Assembly (NCBI RefSeq): GCF_006438875.1
Contig: NZ_RCZH01000005.1
Location: 335,950 to 399,949 of the forward strand
Source: Flavobacterium pectinovorum
GTDB lineage: Bacteria; Bacteroidota; Bacteroidia; Flavobacteriales; Flavobacteriaceae
Reading direction: 5' to 3'
Length of the DNA stretch: 64,000 bases
Positions within the stretch are counted from its first letter, which is position 1. The number at the start of each line of letters is the position of its first letter. The position numbers and the translations under genes were made by a program. Positions 45,798-54,870 of this stretch are shown piece by piece. The notes under the pieces were generated by a model. It saw only the letters and a program-made list of their open reading frames with translations. It was not told the DNA's origin and made no database searches.

Positions 45798-46787
45798 TTA
45801 GTAAACGGCTTTCCATCCATTCTTTTTCCAGTAGGCAATAATGGGTTTGTAAGGACCGTATTTATGTTGTTCTTCGGTAAAGTTATCCTGAAAAGGGCTA
45901 TGTGAGTAATCAATTGGTTTGCCCATTTTGTTAGGATAATCAAATGTTTTTGGGTTTGGTCTTGTGTGTATCGCATCATCATTTACATAGGCGGCAATAT
46001 CAAGCGCTTGTTTATCTGTAAGATACGGTTTTCCTAAAGTTACTTTATCATAAGGCATATTGCTTTTTAGCCATTGCGCCTGTTTGATAACTCTGTGCAT
46101 ACTAGAACCCGGCTGATAACCGTATTCTCCCCAAAGCGGCGGATAAGTATAACCGGATTTATCGGCATTGTACACTCCTTCGCCATTATTTCCGTGACAA
46201 CGGGCACAATTTTCAACAAACAGCGCTTTTCCTCTTTCGGGACTTGCGGCAACATCCGGAAATTCGATTTCTAAATTTTTAGCGCCTTTAAAATCCCCAT
46301 CTTTAGGAACAAATTTACTGATCCATTTAAAGTACGATAAAAAAGCAACCATTTCTTTGCTATCCAGCGGAAGCGGTGTTCCGGAATGTGGACGCATAAT
46401 GCAATTATTAACACGTTCAGCAAGTGTTAAAACTTTATTTTCACGTCCGCGATATTGCGGATAATTATCGTGTGAAGACATTAAATTGAAGGCATGAGGT
46501 TTTGTACCGGCATCCTGATGACAATTGGTACAATTCATTTTATTGCCTAAATATTTCCCTTTAATTCCGTTTGGACCAATATAATAAGCCGTTTTTAGCA
46601 TCAATTCTCTTCCATAACGAACGGATTCTCCAAATTGATCGTCCGGAATTTTTGACGTATCGATTGTGATGTACGAATCATCATCGGCAGTTTTTGCTGC
46701 TAATGTTTGCGATGTTGTAGTATTGCAGGAATTGAAAACAACAATTGGCAATGCTGAAAATATACCAATAAGAATTATTTTTTTCAT
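45798..46787 (-). CDS. TsdA-like dihaem cytochrome c lipoprotein
   Basis: 329 residues with a lipoprotein signal (Cys at residue 21). Two c-haem sites are present: CTNCH (86-90) and CARCH (194-198). Between them LAERVNNCIMRPHSGTPLP has a Cys (129) at the place where thiosulfate dehydrogenase TsdA uses an unusual Cys haem ligand (RxNxC pattern). TsdA interconverts thiosulfate and tetrathionate in the periplasm. The thiosulfate role is a family inference; it could be another His/Cys-ligated cytochrome. It lies 12 bp after the arylsulfotransferase-like gene within a Sus locus, an unusual place. Confidence 0.82.
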   Translation of the reverse strand: MKKIILIGIFSALPIVVFNSCNTTTSQTLAAKTADDDSYITIDTSKIPDDQFGESVRYGRELMLKTAYYIGPNGIKGKYLGNKMNCTNCHQDAGTKPHAFNLMSSHDNYPQYRGRENKVLTLAERVNNCIMRPHSGTPLPLDSKEMVAFLSYFKWISKFVPKDGDFKGAKNLEIEFPDVAASPERGKALFVENCARCHGNNGEGVYNADKSGYTYPPLWGEYGYQPGSSMHRVIKQAQWLKSNMPYDKVTLGKPYLTDKQALDIAAYVNDDAIHTRPNPKTFDYPNKMGKPIDYSHSPFQDNFTEEQHKYGPYKPIIAYWKKNGWKAVY

Positions 46788-46799
46788 GTTGTAAAATTT

Positions 46800-48212
46800 T
46801 TAATTGAGAAGAAAAGGTTTCAGGTTTTCTTCGGGAATAAACTGTACGCGATAGGGAGGAATTTCAGATTCTAAAGCCCAAAGTAAAACTCCTTTTCTAT
46901 TGGTTAAAACCGTAATATGTCTTTTTGAACAGCAAACTAATATAGCATCTTTGTCAACCATATAAGCACTTCCCATTCGGTCATTGTAAATGTCTTTTGG
47001 AAGATTTATGTGGAAATCCAGTTTTGCTGATTTTCCTTTTTCATCTACTTTTAATGTGTAAACTGATGATTGTTTTTTGTCAACACCATTATCAAAAAAC
47101 ATCAGACTTCCTTCGGCATTAATGTGTGCGGCATGTGCTTGGGAGAAATTACTATCAGCAGACATTTTCATGTTTCCGCCTTTGCCTAATTTCCAGATTA
47201 CTTTTCCCGTTTTTGAATCTACTTTCCAAATTTGACCGTTGTTATAAAACGAAATCAGAAAGTTTCCGTCTGTATCATAATTCAGACTGTTGGCGTGCAT
47301 CCAGTCTTTTTTGGTTTTCAATAATGCTTTATCTTTCATTGGGTCCAGGTCATCAAAAACGCTCCATTTCCAGATTTGTTTTCCTTTTTTATCCAAAATA
47401 AGGATTCCGTCACCATTGATTGTATCTTTTTGTTTTCCACCGATTTTAGTTAAATCGGTTATTCTTGCATCAACAAATAAAGTAACAATTTGATTCGCCG
47501 AATTTTTTATGATTTCGTGATGAATCACTTGTTTAAAATCGCCTTGTCCTTTTTTAATATGGGTTAAAGTATCGCCTTGTAAATTGATTTCCAGAATCTC
47601 ACTTCCGTAACTTGTTGGTTCATCATTTTTTCCTAAAATAGAAAGTATCGTTTGATCTTTGGTAAAATGAGTTACTTTAAATCCTGTTCCTTCAACGGTA
47701 TGATACCATCTTAAATTTCCTTTATAATCAACAATGTATGCAACTCCCGGTGTTTCTCTTTTTGCTAAAAGCATAAAACCACTTTTGAAGTTTTTAGGTA
47801 AAAGTTCCGGTTTTGGGCAATTTGCTTTGAATTGTTTTTGAAGCCATTCCGGTAATTTTCTAGATTTGAAAGTGTATAGTTTGCTTGTGTTTTTGTTTTC
47901 TCCCTGAACAGTAATTAATTGAAAACTATAGTTGGTTTCCGGAGTAATGTTGCAAAGTACTAAGGAATGCTTAATACCATTTTTTGAAATTGGAGACGTT
48001 ATTTTGCTTTTTATTCCTTTTTTATCAGACCAATATTCTGCATATACCTGAGCATCGTCCTTCGTAGTAACATCGATTTGAATCTTCAATTCGTTGTTGC
48101 TATGAGTCCCAATGTTGATACTTGAAATAACATTACCCTGATTTTGAGAACAGCTTGCCATTGCAAGAAGTGCCAAAATAAAACTCCATTTTAATACTAA
48201 TTTTTTGATCAT
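46800..48212 (-). CDS. Arylsulfate sulfotransferase-like beta-propeller lipoprotein
   Basis: 470 residues with a lipoprotein signal (SFILALLAMASC). An N-terminal fibronectin-like domain (about 25-115) is followed by a propeller (about 130-460) with KRETPGVAYIVDYKGNLRWYHTVEG, VIHHEIIKNSANQIVTLF, DWMHANSLNYDTDGNFLISFYNNGQIWKVDSKTGKVIWKLG and FSQAHAAHINAEGSLMFFDNG. These are the His-bearing blade motifs of PAPS-independent bacterial arylsulfotransferases, which move sulfate from phenolic sulfates through a sulfo-histidine. Actual activity or substrate is not shown. It is the third gene of unit B, separated from susD by a strong hairpin. Confidence 0.83.
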   Translation of the reverse strand: MIKKLVLKWSFILALLAMASCSQNQGNVISSINIGTHSNNELKIQIDVTTKDDAQVYAEYWSDKKGIKSKITSPISKNGIKHSLVLCNITPETNYSFQLITVQGENKNTSKLYTFKSRKLPEWLQKQFKANCPKPELLPKNFKSGFMLLAKRETPGVAYIVDYKGNLRWYHTVEGTGFKVTHFTKDQTILSILGKNDEPTSYGSEILEINLQGDTLTHIKKGQGDFKQVIHHEIIKNSANQIVTLFVDARITDLTKIGGKQKDTINGDGILILDKKGKQIWKWSVFDDLDPMKDKALLKTKKDWMHANSLNYDTDGNFLISFYNNGQIWKVDSKTGKVIWKLGKGGNMKMSADSNFSQAHAAHINAEGSLMFFDNGVDKKQSSVYTLKVDEKGKSAKLDFHINLPKDIYNDRMGSAYMVDKDAILVCCSKRHITVLTNRKGVLLWALESEIPPYRVQFIPEENLKPFLLN

Positions 48213-48256
48213 CTGAAAGGTTTCTTTTGTGAAACAGAAAAGTACTTCTTTTGTTT

Positions 48257-48302
48257 AAAAAATCAGGAATAGACAGACAATTTTAACGGTCTATTCCTGA
48301 TT
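48257..48302 (-). terminator. Hairpin between susD and the arylsulfotransferase-like gene
   Basis: Perfect arms AATCAGGAATAGAC (48261-48274) and GTCTATTCCTGATT (48289-48302). On the minus strand the stem is followed by TTTT, so it may act as a partial terminator that lets susC-susD be expressed more than the genes downstream. Confidence 0.8.
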
Positions 48303-48312
48303 GAATTATTGC

Positions 48313-49824
48313 TTATTGTCTGTCGGCGTTACTTAATGTAGGGTTAAGATCAACCTGACTTTGTGGATAAGTATAATATTTATTTTGTGGCATTTTTACT
48401 TGTGCTGCTTCTCCAACTCTAAGGTGGTATGCGTTTACAAGAACATCATATTTGTTCATTCTGATTAAATCTGCACGACGTTTTCCTTCGTAGAAAAGTT
48501 CCCATCCTCTTTCTTGCAAAATAGCGTCTCTCAATGAATTTTGATTGTAATCACCTAAAACTAATTGTTTGGCATGTGATCTTCCTTTAACCTGATTGAT
48601 CAGATTGATCGCTTCGATTGTTGGACCGCTAATTTCGTTTAAGGCCTCAGCTCTGCTTAATAATACATCGGCATAACGAAGAATATTTACACTATGACCA
48701 TCATAATACGTTGTAGTTTCATCATCAGCATATTTTCTGGTAGAGACATCCGGCATATACAATTCTCCTACTGGCGGTTCTGCACCTAATGTTGGAGCTT
48801 GTTTGTGTAGTAAATGATCTGAACCCATAAATTCAGGGAAGAAACATTGTTTACGCTCGTCTTCGTCACCAAAAGTGTTGTAGAAATCCCAATTCACCGT
48901 ATAATATTGCCATCTGTTTGCCACAACAGGGTGATCAGTTGGTCCAAAGTGGTTTAGTAATTCAGTTCCATTAGTATTGGCATCACTCAATGAAGAGAAA
49001 ATATTTTCGCTGCACCATTTGTTACTTTCTTTAAACAAACCTAAGTACGACGGATAAAGGCTGTATTCGCCAAGACTCATTACTTGTTGCGTATACGTAA
49101 CTACCTTTTGCCAGTCATGGCTGCGCAGGTATAATTTTGCTAATAAAGTAAGTGCTGCACCTTTTGTAGCACGACCAACATCATTACTTTCGTAAATTGC
49201 ATTGTTTTTGTAATTAACTGGTAAAACAGCAGCAGCTTCAGTTAATTCTTTAATCATAAAAGCATCTATTTCTTCAACTGACGAAGGTGGTATTTGATCT
49301 AAATATTTAGGATTACCTATGTTATCTTCCGTAACCAAAATTACCGGACCCCAAGCGTCTGTTAAATCCATATAAGAAGAACATCTTAAAAACTTAGCTT
49401 CGGCTATAAACTGCGCTTTTTCGGCTGGAGTAATTCCCGACATTTTTGCAATATTGAAAATCGCATTATTGGCATTTGCAATCAATTTATACATCGAATT
49501 CCAGTCTTCAAGAAGTAAACCATTTGCTGAATTCCATGTTCCTAATGATAATTGTCCCGGATCTCCACCAAATTGGCAATGTCCTAAATCTGTTGCAATA
49601 TCTGTTAAGGCGAAATGTCGTGTTGCCCAATAAGAGTAATTATCTCCTACAGAAGGTCCTTTTAATCTGCCATAAACGGAATTAACGGCCGCTACTGCAT
49701 CTGACTTTGTTTGATACCCATTGGTATTAGTCAAACTACTGTATACCGTAGGTTCAAGATCCTGGTTACACGAAAATTGTGTACCTGCGGTTAGTAAAAG
49801 TAGTAATAATGTATATTTTTTCAT
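48313..49824 (-). CDS. SusD/RagB family glycan-binding lipoprotein
   Basis: 503 residues with a lipoprotein signal (MKKYTLLLLLLTAGTQFSC). It has the alpha-helical TPR fold typical of SusD: NANNAIFNIAKMSGITPAEKAQFIAEAKFLRCSSYMDLTDAWGPVILVTE near the N-terminus and ILRYADVLLSRAEALNEI ... ILQERGWELFYEGKRRADLIRMNKYD near the C-terminus. SusD caps the SusC channel on the outer face of the outer membrane and binds glycan. The gene starts 35 bp after susC on the same strand. Confidence 0.96.
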   Translation of the reverse strand: MKKYTLLLLLLTAGTQFSCNQDLEPTVYSSLTNTNGYQTKSDAVAAVNSVYGRLKGPSVGDNYSYWATRHFALTDIATDLGHCQFGGDPGQLSLGTWNSANGLLLEDWNSMYKLIANANNAIFNIAKMSGITPAEKAQFIAEAKFLRCSSYMDLTDAWGPVILVTEDNIGNPKYLDQIPPSSVEEIDAFMIKELTEAAAVLPVNYKNNAIYESNDVGRATKGAALTLLAKLYLRSHDWQKVVTYTQQVMSLGEYSLYPSYLGLFKESNKWCSENIFSSLSDANTNGTELLNHFGPTDHPVVANRWQYYTVNWDFYNTFGDEDERKQCFFPEFMGSDHLLHKQAPTLGAEPPVGELYMPDVSTRKYADDETTTYYDGHSVNILRYADVLLSRAEALNEISGPTIEAINLINQVKGRSHAKQLVLGDYNQNSLRDAILQERGWELFYEGKRRADLIRMNKYDVLVNAYHLRVGEAAQVKMPQNKYYTYPQSQVDLNPTLSNADRQ

Positions 49825-49859
49825 TTTAATAAATTTAATGTTACTAAAAAAGCTTTAGA

Positions 49860-52800
49860 CTAGTGAATTGCTACTTTTATACCTAAGATAAATGTTCTTG
49901 AAGCCGGGAATGAGTTAAAATCAATTCCTCCACCAAGGTTTTGTGCTGTAGAACTGGCTGTGTGTCCATTTATTTCAGGATCGTTACCAGAATAGTTGGT
50001 AATAGTCAATAAGTTTTGACCAATTGCATACAATCTGATACTGTCTATAAATTTGGCTTGTTTTAAAACACTTTCCGGAATTGAATATCCGATAGAAACA
50101 TTTTTCAAACGTAAATAAGAAGCTTCTTCAACAAATTTCGAATTCACATAACTTCCGTATTTGCTTTTGTAATATCCGTCTCTTGGAATATCAGTGTTTT
50201 CATTAGTGCCCGCAACCCAACGATTAAGTGCATCTGTACTTGTAGAGGATTCACCAACCATTGCTGTCATGTTGTAAACGGAATAATCAAAAGCGCCCTG
50301 GAAAAAGATATTCAAATCAAAATTTCCATATTTAAAATCATTATTAAGACCTGCAATATAATGTGGCGTAGAGTTTCCTAAATACGTTCTGTCATCGGCA
50401 GTAATTTTACCATCTCCGTTAATATCTTCATATTTTGGATCTCCGGCAACTGATAATGGCTGAGCAGCATAAGTTTCTCCCGTTTTAATTACACCGGCAT
50501 ATTTGTAGCCGTATAATACGCTCATTTCTTTTCCTGGTTCTAATCTTGTAAACTCTTGTCCGGAAACAGTTCCGCTTGGATTAGAAGTATTCTGGCTAAT
50601 AATTTTAACATTGTCAGCAAGAGATACTACTTTTTGTTTATTATAAGCAACATTTAATGAAGTAGTCCAAGTGAATTTGTCGTTTCTAAAATTTGTACTC
50701 GTAATTCCTAATTCAATACCTTGGTTGTCAATAACTCCTGAGTTAACAGTTTGGGTATTAAATCCCCACCATCCGCCAACTGGTACTCTTATAAGTGCAT
50801 CACTAGTTCTTTTTTTATAAACATCAACTGTTGCGGTAAGTTTATCATTAAAGAATCCCATGTCTAAACCTATATCGGTTTGAGCGGTTTGTTCCCATTT
50901 TAAATTAGGGTTTGCAAGATTTGCAGGTTCTGTAGCACCAGCCAATTCACCAGGATTAAGTGTTCCTCCCCAAGATTGTAATCTGTTCATGTAGGCATAA
51001 TCTCCAATACCGTCATTTCCTGTAATACCGTAACTAACTCTCAATTTAAGATCAGATAAAGTAGTGAAGTTTTCCATAAAAGATTCTTTAGAAATTTTCC
51101 AGGCAACAGCTCCGGAAGGGAAAATTCCGAATCTGTTATTTGGTCCAAAACGAGAAGAACCATCTCTTCTTATCGTAAATGATGCTAAATATTTATCATT
51201 AAAAGCATAGTTTAACCTTCCGAAATAAGAAGTCAATTTAGTCTCGATTTTCTCCGTTTCAGGTTTTAAATAAATTTCAGCTCCCTGAAGATTATAGTAG
51301 GTCAACAAATCACTTGAAAAACCAGATCCGGATGCTTTCACTCTTTCATAAGTATCTTTTTGGTTTGATGTTCCAATCATTACTGTAAAAGCATGGATAT
51401 CTTGTAAATTAAACTTATAAGTCAAGTATTGGTCTGTACTCCATCTAAAATACGTTCTGTTTTCTTCAGATCCTGTACCTTTTAAAGCAGCACCTGCAAC
51501 CAAAGTTCTCGGGGTGTATTTTCCCTGAATGTTTTCCTGCCATTCAGCTCCTGCACCAAAATGATACGTTAAACCTTTAATGATTTCATAATCCAAAAAC
51601 ATATTTCCATTTGCCAATCTGTTGATTGTGTGGTCTGTTGGTTCCAATAAAAGCGCCAGTGCATTATCTTTTCCTTGGTATTTATAGTAAGATCCGTCAG
51701 CATTATAAATAGGCAGATTAGGATAAGCAGTTTGAATAGAAAACATTGGTGACAAAATATTATCTCCAAAATCACTATTATGACCTTCACTAGAAGCACC
51801 GTAAAAATTAGTACCGATATTTAATTTATCATTAAATTTTTTCTCAGCGCCCATTCTCACACTATATCTTTCATAGTCCGTGTTCTCAATTGCTCCGGTT
51901 TGTTTGATATAATTTCCGGAAAGAAAGAATTTTGAAGTTTTGTCGCTTCCGCTAAAAGTAAGCGATCTGTTCAATACTTCGCCCGGACGAGTTGCTGCCT
52001 CAAACCAGTTTGTATTTGCCACAGGAAGACTTACAGGAAAAAGCGGAGGTCTTCCGTTTTCATGCTGAATGGCATTTTGAATATCAACAAATTGTTGTCC
52101 GGTTAACAATGAAGGCTCTTTAATAATATTTTGAAAACCATCAGAAATTTCGGCTTCAACCTGTAATTTCCCTAGTTTTCCTTTTTTGGTCGTAATCATG
52201 ATTACTCCATTTGCTCCTCTGGAACCATAAATTGCAGTAGAAGCAGCATCTTTTAATACCTGAATATTTTCGATATCATTCGGACTAATAGAACCTCCTG
52301 AACTTGTAATAAAACCGTCAACAACGTACAAAGGTCCATTAGAATTGTTGATTGAGTTTCCACCTCTAATTACGATTGTAGGGCTAGTTCCCGGCGCATA
52401 ACTATTTTGCTGCACCTGAACTCCTGAAGCGCGACCTTGTAAAGATTGTCCAACATTCGAAATTGTCCCGCCTAAGTTCAAATTGTCTTTTCCAATAGAA
52501 CTTACAGAACCGGTAAGATCCTTTTTCTTCGCTTTTCCGTATCCAATTACGATTTCCTCTAATTTTTGTCCAGCCTCTTTCATAACAATTTTTAAAGGCG
52601 CAGTTCCTACAGTAACTTCTTGATCTTCCATACCAATATAAGTCACAATAAGTTTCGTAACATTATCGGCAACAGTGATTGTGAAATTTCCGTCAAAGTC
52701 AGTTTGAACACCTTTAGACGAACCTTTAATTACAACATTTGCGCCAGACAACGGAATTCCGTTTTGATCTGTTACAGTACCTTTTACCGTTTTTTCAAAA

Positions 52801-52958
52801 AACAACGTAACATTATTTTTAGAAGATGTATGTATTGATGAAGCTGCCGAAGCCTGAAATGTTAAAGCTAATAAGGAAAGAATTGTTAATTTGATTTCTT
52901 TATTGGAGACATTCGTAATCCGAAAATCCCTTGGCTTTTTTTGGGTTAATAATTTCAT
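49860..52958 (-). CDS. SusC/RagA family TonB-dependent outer-membrane transporter
   Basis: 1032 residues with a signal sequence ending ASA. A carboxypeptidase-D-like beta domain (KTVKGTVTDQNGIPLSGANVVIKGSSKGVQTDFDGNFTITV, about 57-130) precedes the TonB-box-like EEIVIGYGKAKKKDLTGSVSSI and the plug (LQGRASGVQVQQNSYAPGTSPTIVIRGGNSINNSNGPLYVVDGF). The rest is the 22-strand barrel, ending in an aromatic-rich strand (SRTFILGIKVAIH). It imports glycan fragments with its SusD partner. It is the first gene of unit B; the operator-promoter is about 240 bp upstream, leaving a long leader. Confidence 0.96.
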   Translation of the reverse strand: MKLLTQKKPRDFRITNVSNKEIKLTILSLLALTFQASAASSIHTSSKNNVTLFFEKTVKGTVTDQNGIPLSGANVVIKGSSKGVQTDFDGNFTITVADNVTKLIVTYIGMEDQEVTVGTAPLKIVMKEAGQKLEEIVIGYGKAKKKDLTGSVSSIGKDNLNLGGTISNVGQSLQGRASGVQVQQNSYAPGTSPTIVIRGGNSINNSNGPLYVVDGFITSSGGSISPNDIENIQVLKDAASTAIYGSRGANGVIMITTKKGKLGKLQVEAEISDGFQNIIKEPSLLTGQQFVDIQNAIQHENGRPPLFPVSLPVANTNWFEAATRPGEVLNRSLTFSGSDKTSKFFLSGNYIKQTGAIENTDYERYSVRMGAEKKFNDKLNIGTNFYGASSEGHNSDFGDNILSPMFSIQTAYPNLPIYNADGSYYKYQGKDNALALLLEPTDHTINRLANGNMFLDYEIIKGLTYHFGAGAEWQENIQGKYTPRTLVAGAALKGTGSEENRTYFRWSTDQYLTYKFNLQDIHAFTVMIGTSNQKDTYERVKASGSGFSSDLLTYYNLQGAEIYLKPETEKIETKLTSYFGRLNYAFNDKYLASFTIRRDGSSRFGPNNRFGIFPSGAVAWKISKESFMENFTTLSDLKLRVSYGITGNDGIGDYAYMNRLQSWGGTLNPGELAGATEPANLANPNLKWEQTAQTDIGLDMGFFNDKLTATVDVYKKRTSDALIRVPVGGWWGFNTQTVNSGVIDNQGIELGITSTNFRNDKFTWTTSLNVAYNKQKVVSLADNVKIISQNTSNPSGTVSGQEFTRLEPGKEMSVLYGYKYAGVIKTGETYAAQPLSVAGDPKYEDINGDGKITADDRTYLGNSTPHYIAGLNNDFKYGNFDLNIFFQGAFDYSVYNMTAMVGESSTSTDALNRWVAGTNENTDIPRDGYYKSKYGSYVNSKFVEEASYLRLKNVSIGYSIPESVLKQAKFIDSIRLYAIGQNLLTITNYSGNDPEINGHTASSTAQNLGGGIDFNSFPASRTFILGIKVAIH

Positions 52959-53204
52959 ACTTAAAATTGGTTTTGGTTAATGATTAATTTGTTTTTTCTT
53001 GTTTGTAGGTTTTAGATTTTTTTTTAATCTTAAAATTCATTTTTGCCTTTTTATTTGGTTTTAAAGTGAGTTATTTTCTTTTTAAAACAGTCGTTGCATT
53101 TTCGCTTTAATAGGGAACGATTTTGTCAACTTTTCTCCCGTTTTTGAGTGACAAAAACGCTTAAAATTTTTCTTAATTAACTTAGTTTTAAGATTAATAC
53201 TTGA

Positions 53205-53288
53205 CGAAACTATAGATTATATTTTTATAAAACAAGAAAAAACATAAAAAATGTGCTCGAACACACAAAATTTATGTTCTCGAGCACA
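53205..53288 (-). promoter_or_regulatory. LacI-type double operator plus promoter, site 2 (unit B)
   Basis: TGTGCTCGAACACA (53252-53265) and TGTTCTCGAGCACA (53275-53288), centres 23 bp apart. On the minus strand TTG (53235-53233), N20 and TAGTTTCG (53212-53205) follow. It is nearly base-for-base the same as site 3 over this span. It lies between susC and the divergent CBM9-like gene. The gap 52959-53669 otherwise holds AT-rich DNA and nothing else I can support. Confidence 0.85.
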
Positions 53289-53669
53289 TAAAATTGTGCA
53301 AAACGTTTTTTTTGACATAAAATCGTGTGATTTGTATAAAATATTTTGGAAATAAAAGTCCTTCCATATTTGAGGTTATTTTATGCTAAATTGTTATTTA
53401 TATGAATTATAAATGTTGTTTATATAAAATCTTGTGAATTTCGTAATCACGAGATCTGATTTGTAATAATTAAACAGGCTTTTCTTATGGAATTATTTAA
53501 CAGAAAAATTGATTTATACGGATTTTATTTAATTAAAAAAGAAGCTGCTTTTTTGTGAATTTTGAAGTATATTAGTTCTTCCGAAAAGTGTTTAAAAATA
53601 GGACATTATTTTAGCGCATTTTCAGTTTATAGGAAAGTGAAAAAATAACAAAATTTAAGAATCAGAATT

Positions 53670-54305
53670 GTGAAAGAATATCAGGTAATTTTAATAGATA
53701 AAAACGAGAAAAAATCTAATGAAATTTTAGATTCGGTGCTTTGGAAAAAAGCAAATTGTCTCACCGATTTTTCTTCACCTTGGAAAAACGACCCTTTTTC
53801 TAAAATAGAATTCAGGGCACTTTGGGATCTTGAAAATCTCTTTTTTAATTTCAGGGTTTTTGATACTGATATTTATTTGGATCGAAAAGATGATAGTTTT
53901 GACAGCATCGGAAATTCTGATAGAGTAGAACTTTTCTTTCGTGCAAATGATTCTTTAAACCCTTATTATTGCATCGAAATGGATACTGCAGCAAGAATAA
54001 TGGATTTTGAAGCCCGACCAAACAAAGATTTCGATTTTAATTGGAAATGGCCTAAGAATGAGATAGAAGTAAAAGTATCAAAAGAGGAAACTTCATTTAC
54101 GGTTGAAGGCAGAATTAGCATTCAATCCTTAGAAGCTCTCAATTTAATTCAGAACAATACAATCAAAGCAGGAGTTTTTAGGGCAAAATTTTCTTTGGTT
54201 GAAAATCTGCAATATGATGCAACCTGGATTTCGTGGGTAAACCCAAATACCGAAACACCTAATTTTCATATCGCTTCTTCTTTCGGGAAATTTAAATTGT
54301 TGTAA
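53670..54305 (+). CDS. CBM9-like carbohydrate-binding protein, apparently cytoplasmic
   Basis: 211 residues from a GTG start. The frame closes with a stop a few codons upstream, so no signal peptide is missed. The fold pattern is that of the CBM9-like family: SSPWKNDPFSKIEFRALWDLENLFFNFRVFDTDIYLDRKDDSFDSIGNSDRVELFFRANDSLNPYYCIEMDTAARIMDFEARPNKDF. These domains bind terminal sugars, and free-standing ones are found in Bacteroidota glycan loci. Its place next to the LacI operator suggests membership of the regulon, but the conserved promoter at site 2 points the other way. Role unknown. Confidence 0.8.
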   Translation: MKEYQVILIDKNEKKSNEILDSVLWKKANCLTDFSSPWKNDPFSKIEFRALWDLENLFFNFRVFDTDIYLDRKDDSFDSIGNSDRVELFFRANDSLNPYYCIEMDTAARIMDFEARPNKDFDFNWKWPKNEIEVKVSKEETSFTVEGRISIQSLEALNLIQNNTIKAGVFRAKFSLVENLQYDATWISWVNPNTETPNFHIASSFGKFKLL

Positions 54306-54870
54306 AAAAGGTGCAGAGGTTTAAAGGCTCAGAGGGACAAAGGTTTTTGCCCACGGATTAAATTGATTGAACGGGTTTTCGATGGTTTTGTATGTACAAA
54401 ATTAATCGCGCAAAGTCGCAAAGTTTTAATGTAGAGACGCACAGCAGTGCGTCTTTGGTAGTTGGAATTTTCTTGTAGAATTGTGAAAAAAAAATCTGCA
54501 AGAACCCGTTCAATCCGCAAAAACCGCGTGCCATTACACAAGAAACTTCGTAATCAAGATCGCCAATCTTTGTCGAGCTACTAGTGTGATTTCTCCTTGC
54601 GTCGAAATTGAAAGATTGTGGTTATCATTGCGAAGGATGGATTAAAATCCATCCCTACAATATATTTTTGTTCGTCCGGAACTTTTTCTAAAATTCCGAA
54701 GGTATGGAGTATTTTGTAGCAACGGATTTTGATCCATTGAAAAGGACAAAAAGATTTGGTTTTATAATAGAAATCGGAATGACAAATCAGATGGAATTTA
54801 TTTTGCAACACTACGATATAAGAAACTTTAAAAAAAACTTTGTGTCTTAGCGACTTCGTGGCAAATCACA
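54306..54870. repeat. Intergenic stretch of mixed dispersed repeats
   Basis: It contains short words of the 23.4-kb array type (CTCAGAGGGACAAAGG near 54328), an imperfect inverted pair GATTGAACGGGTTTT / AACCCGTTCAATCC, and GAAGGATGGATTAAAATCC, an inverted copy of the element at 42631-42672. No coding frame here looks real. Confidence 0.6.
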
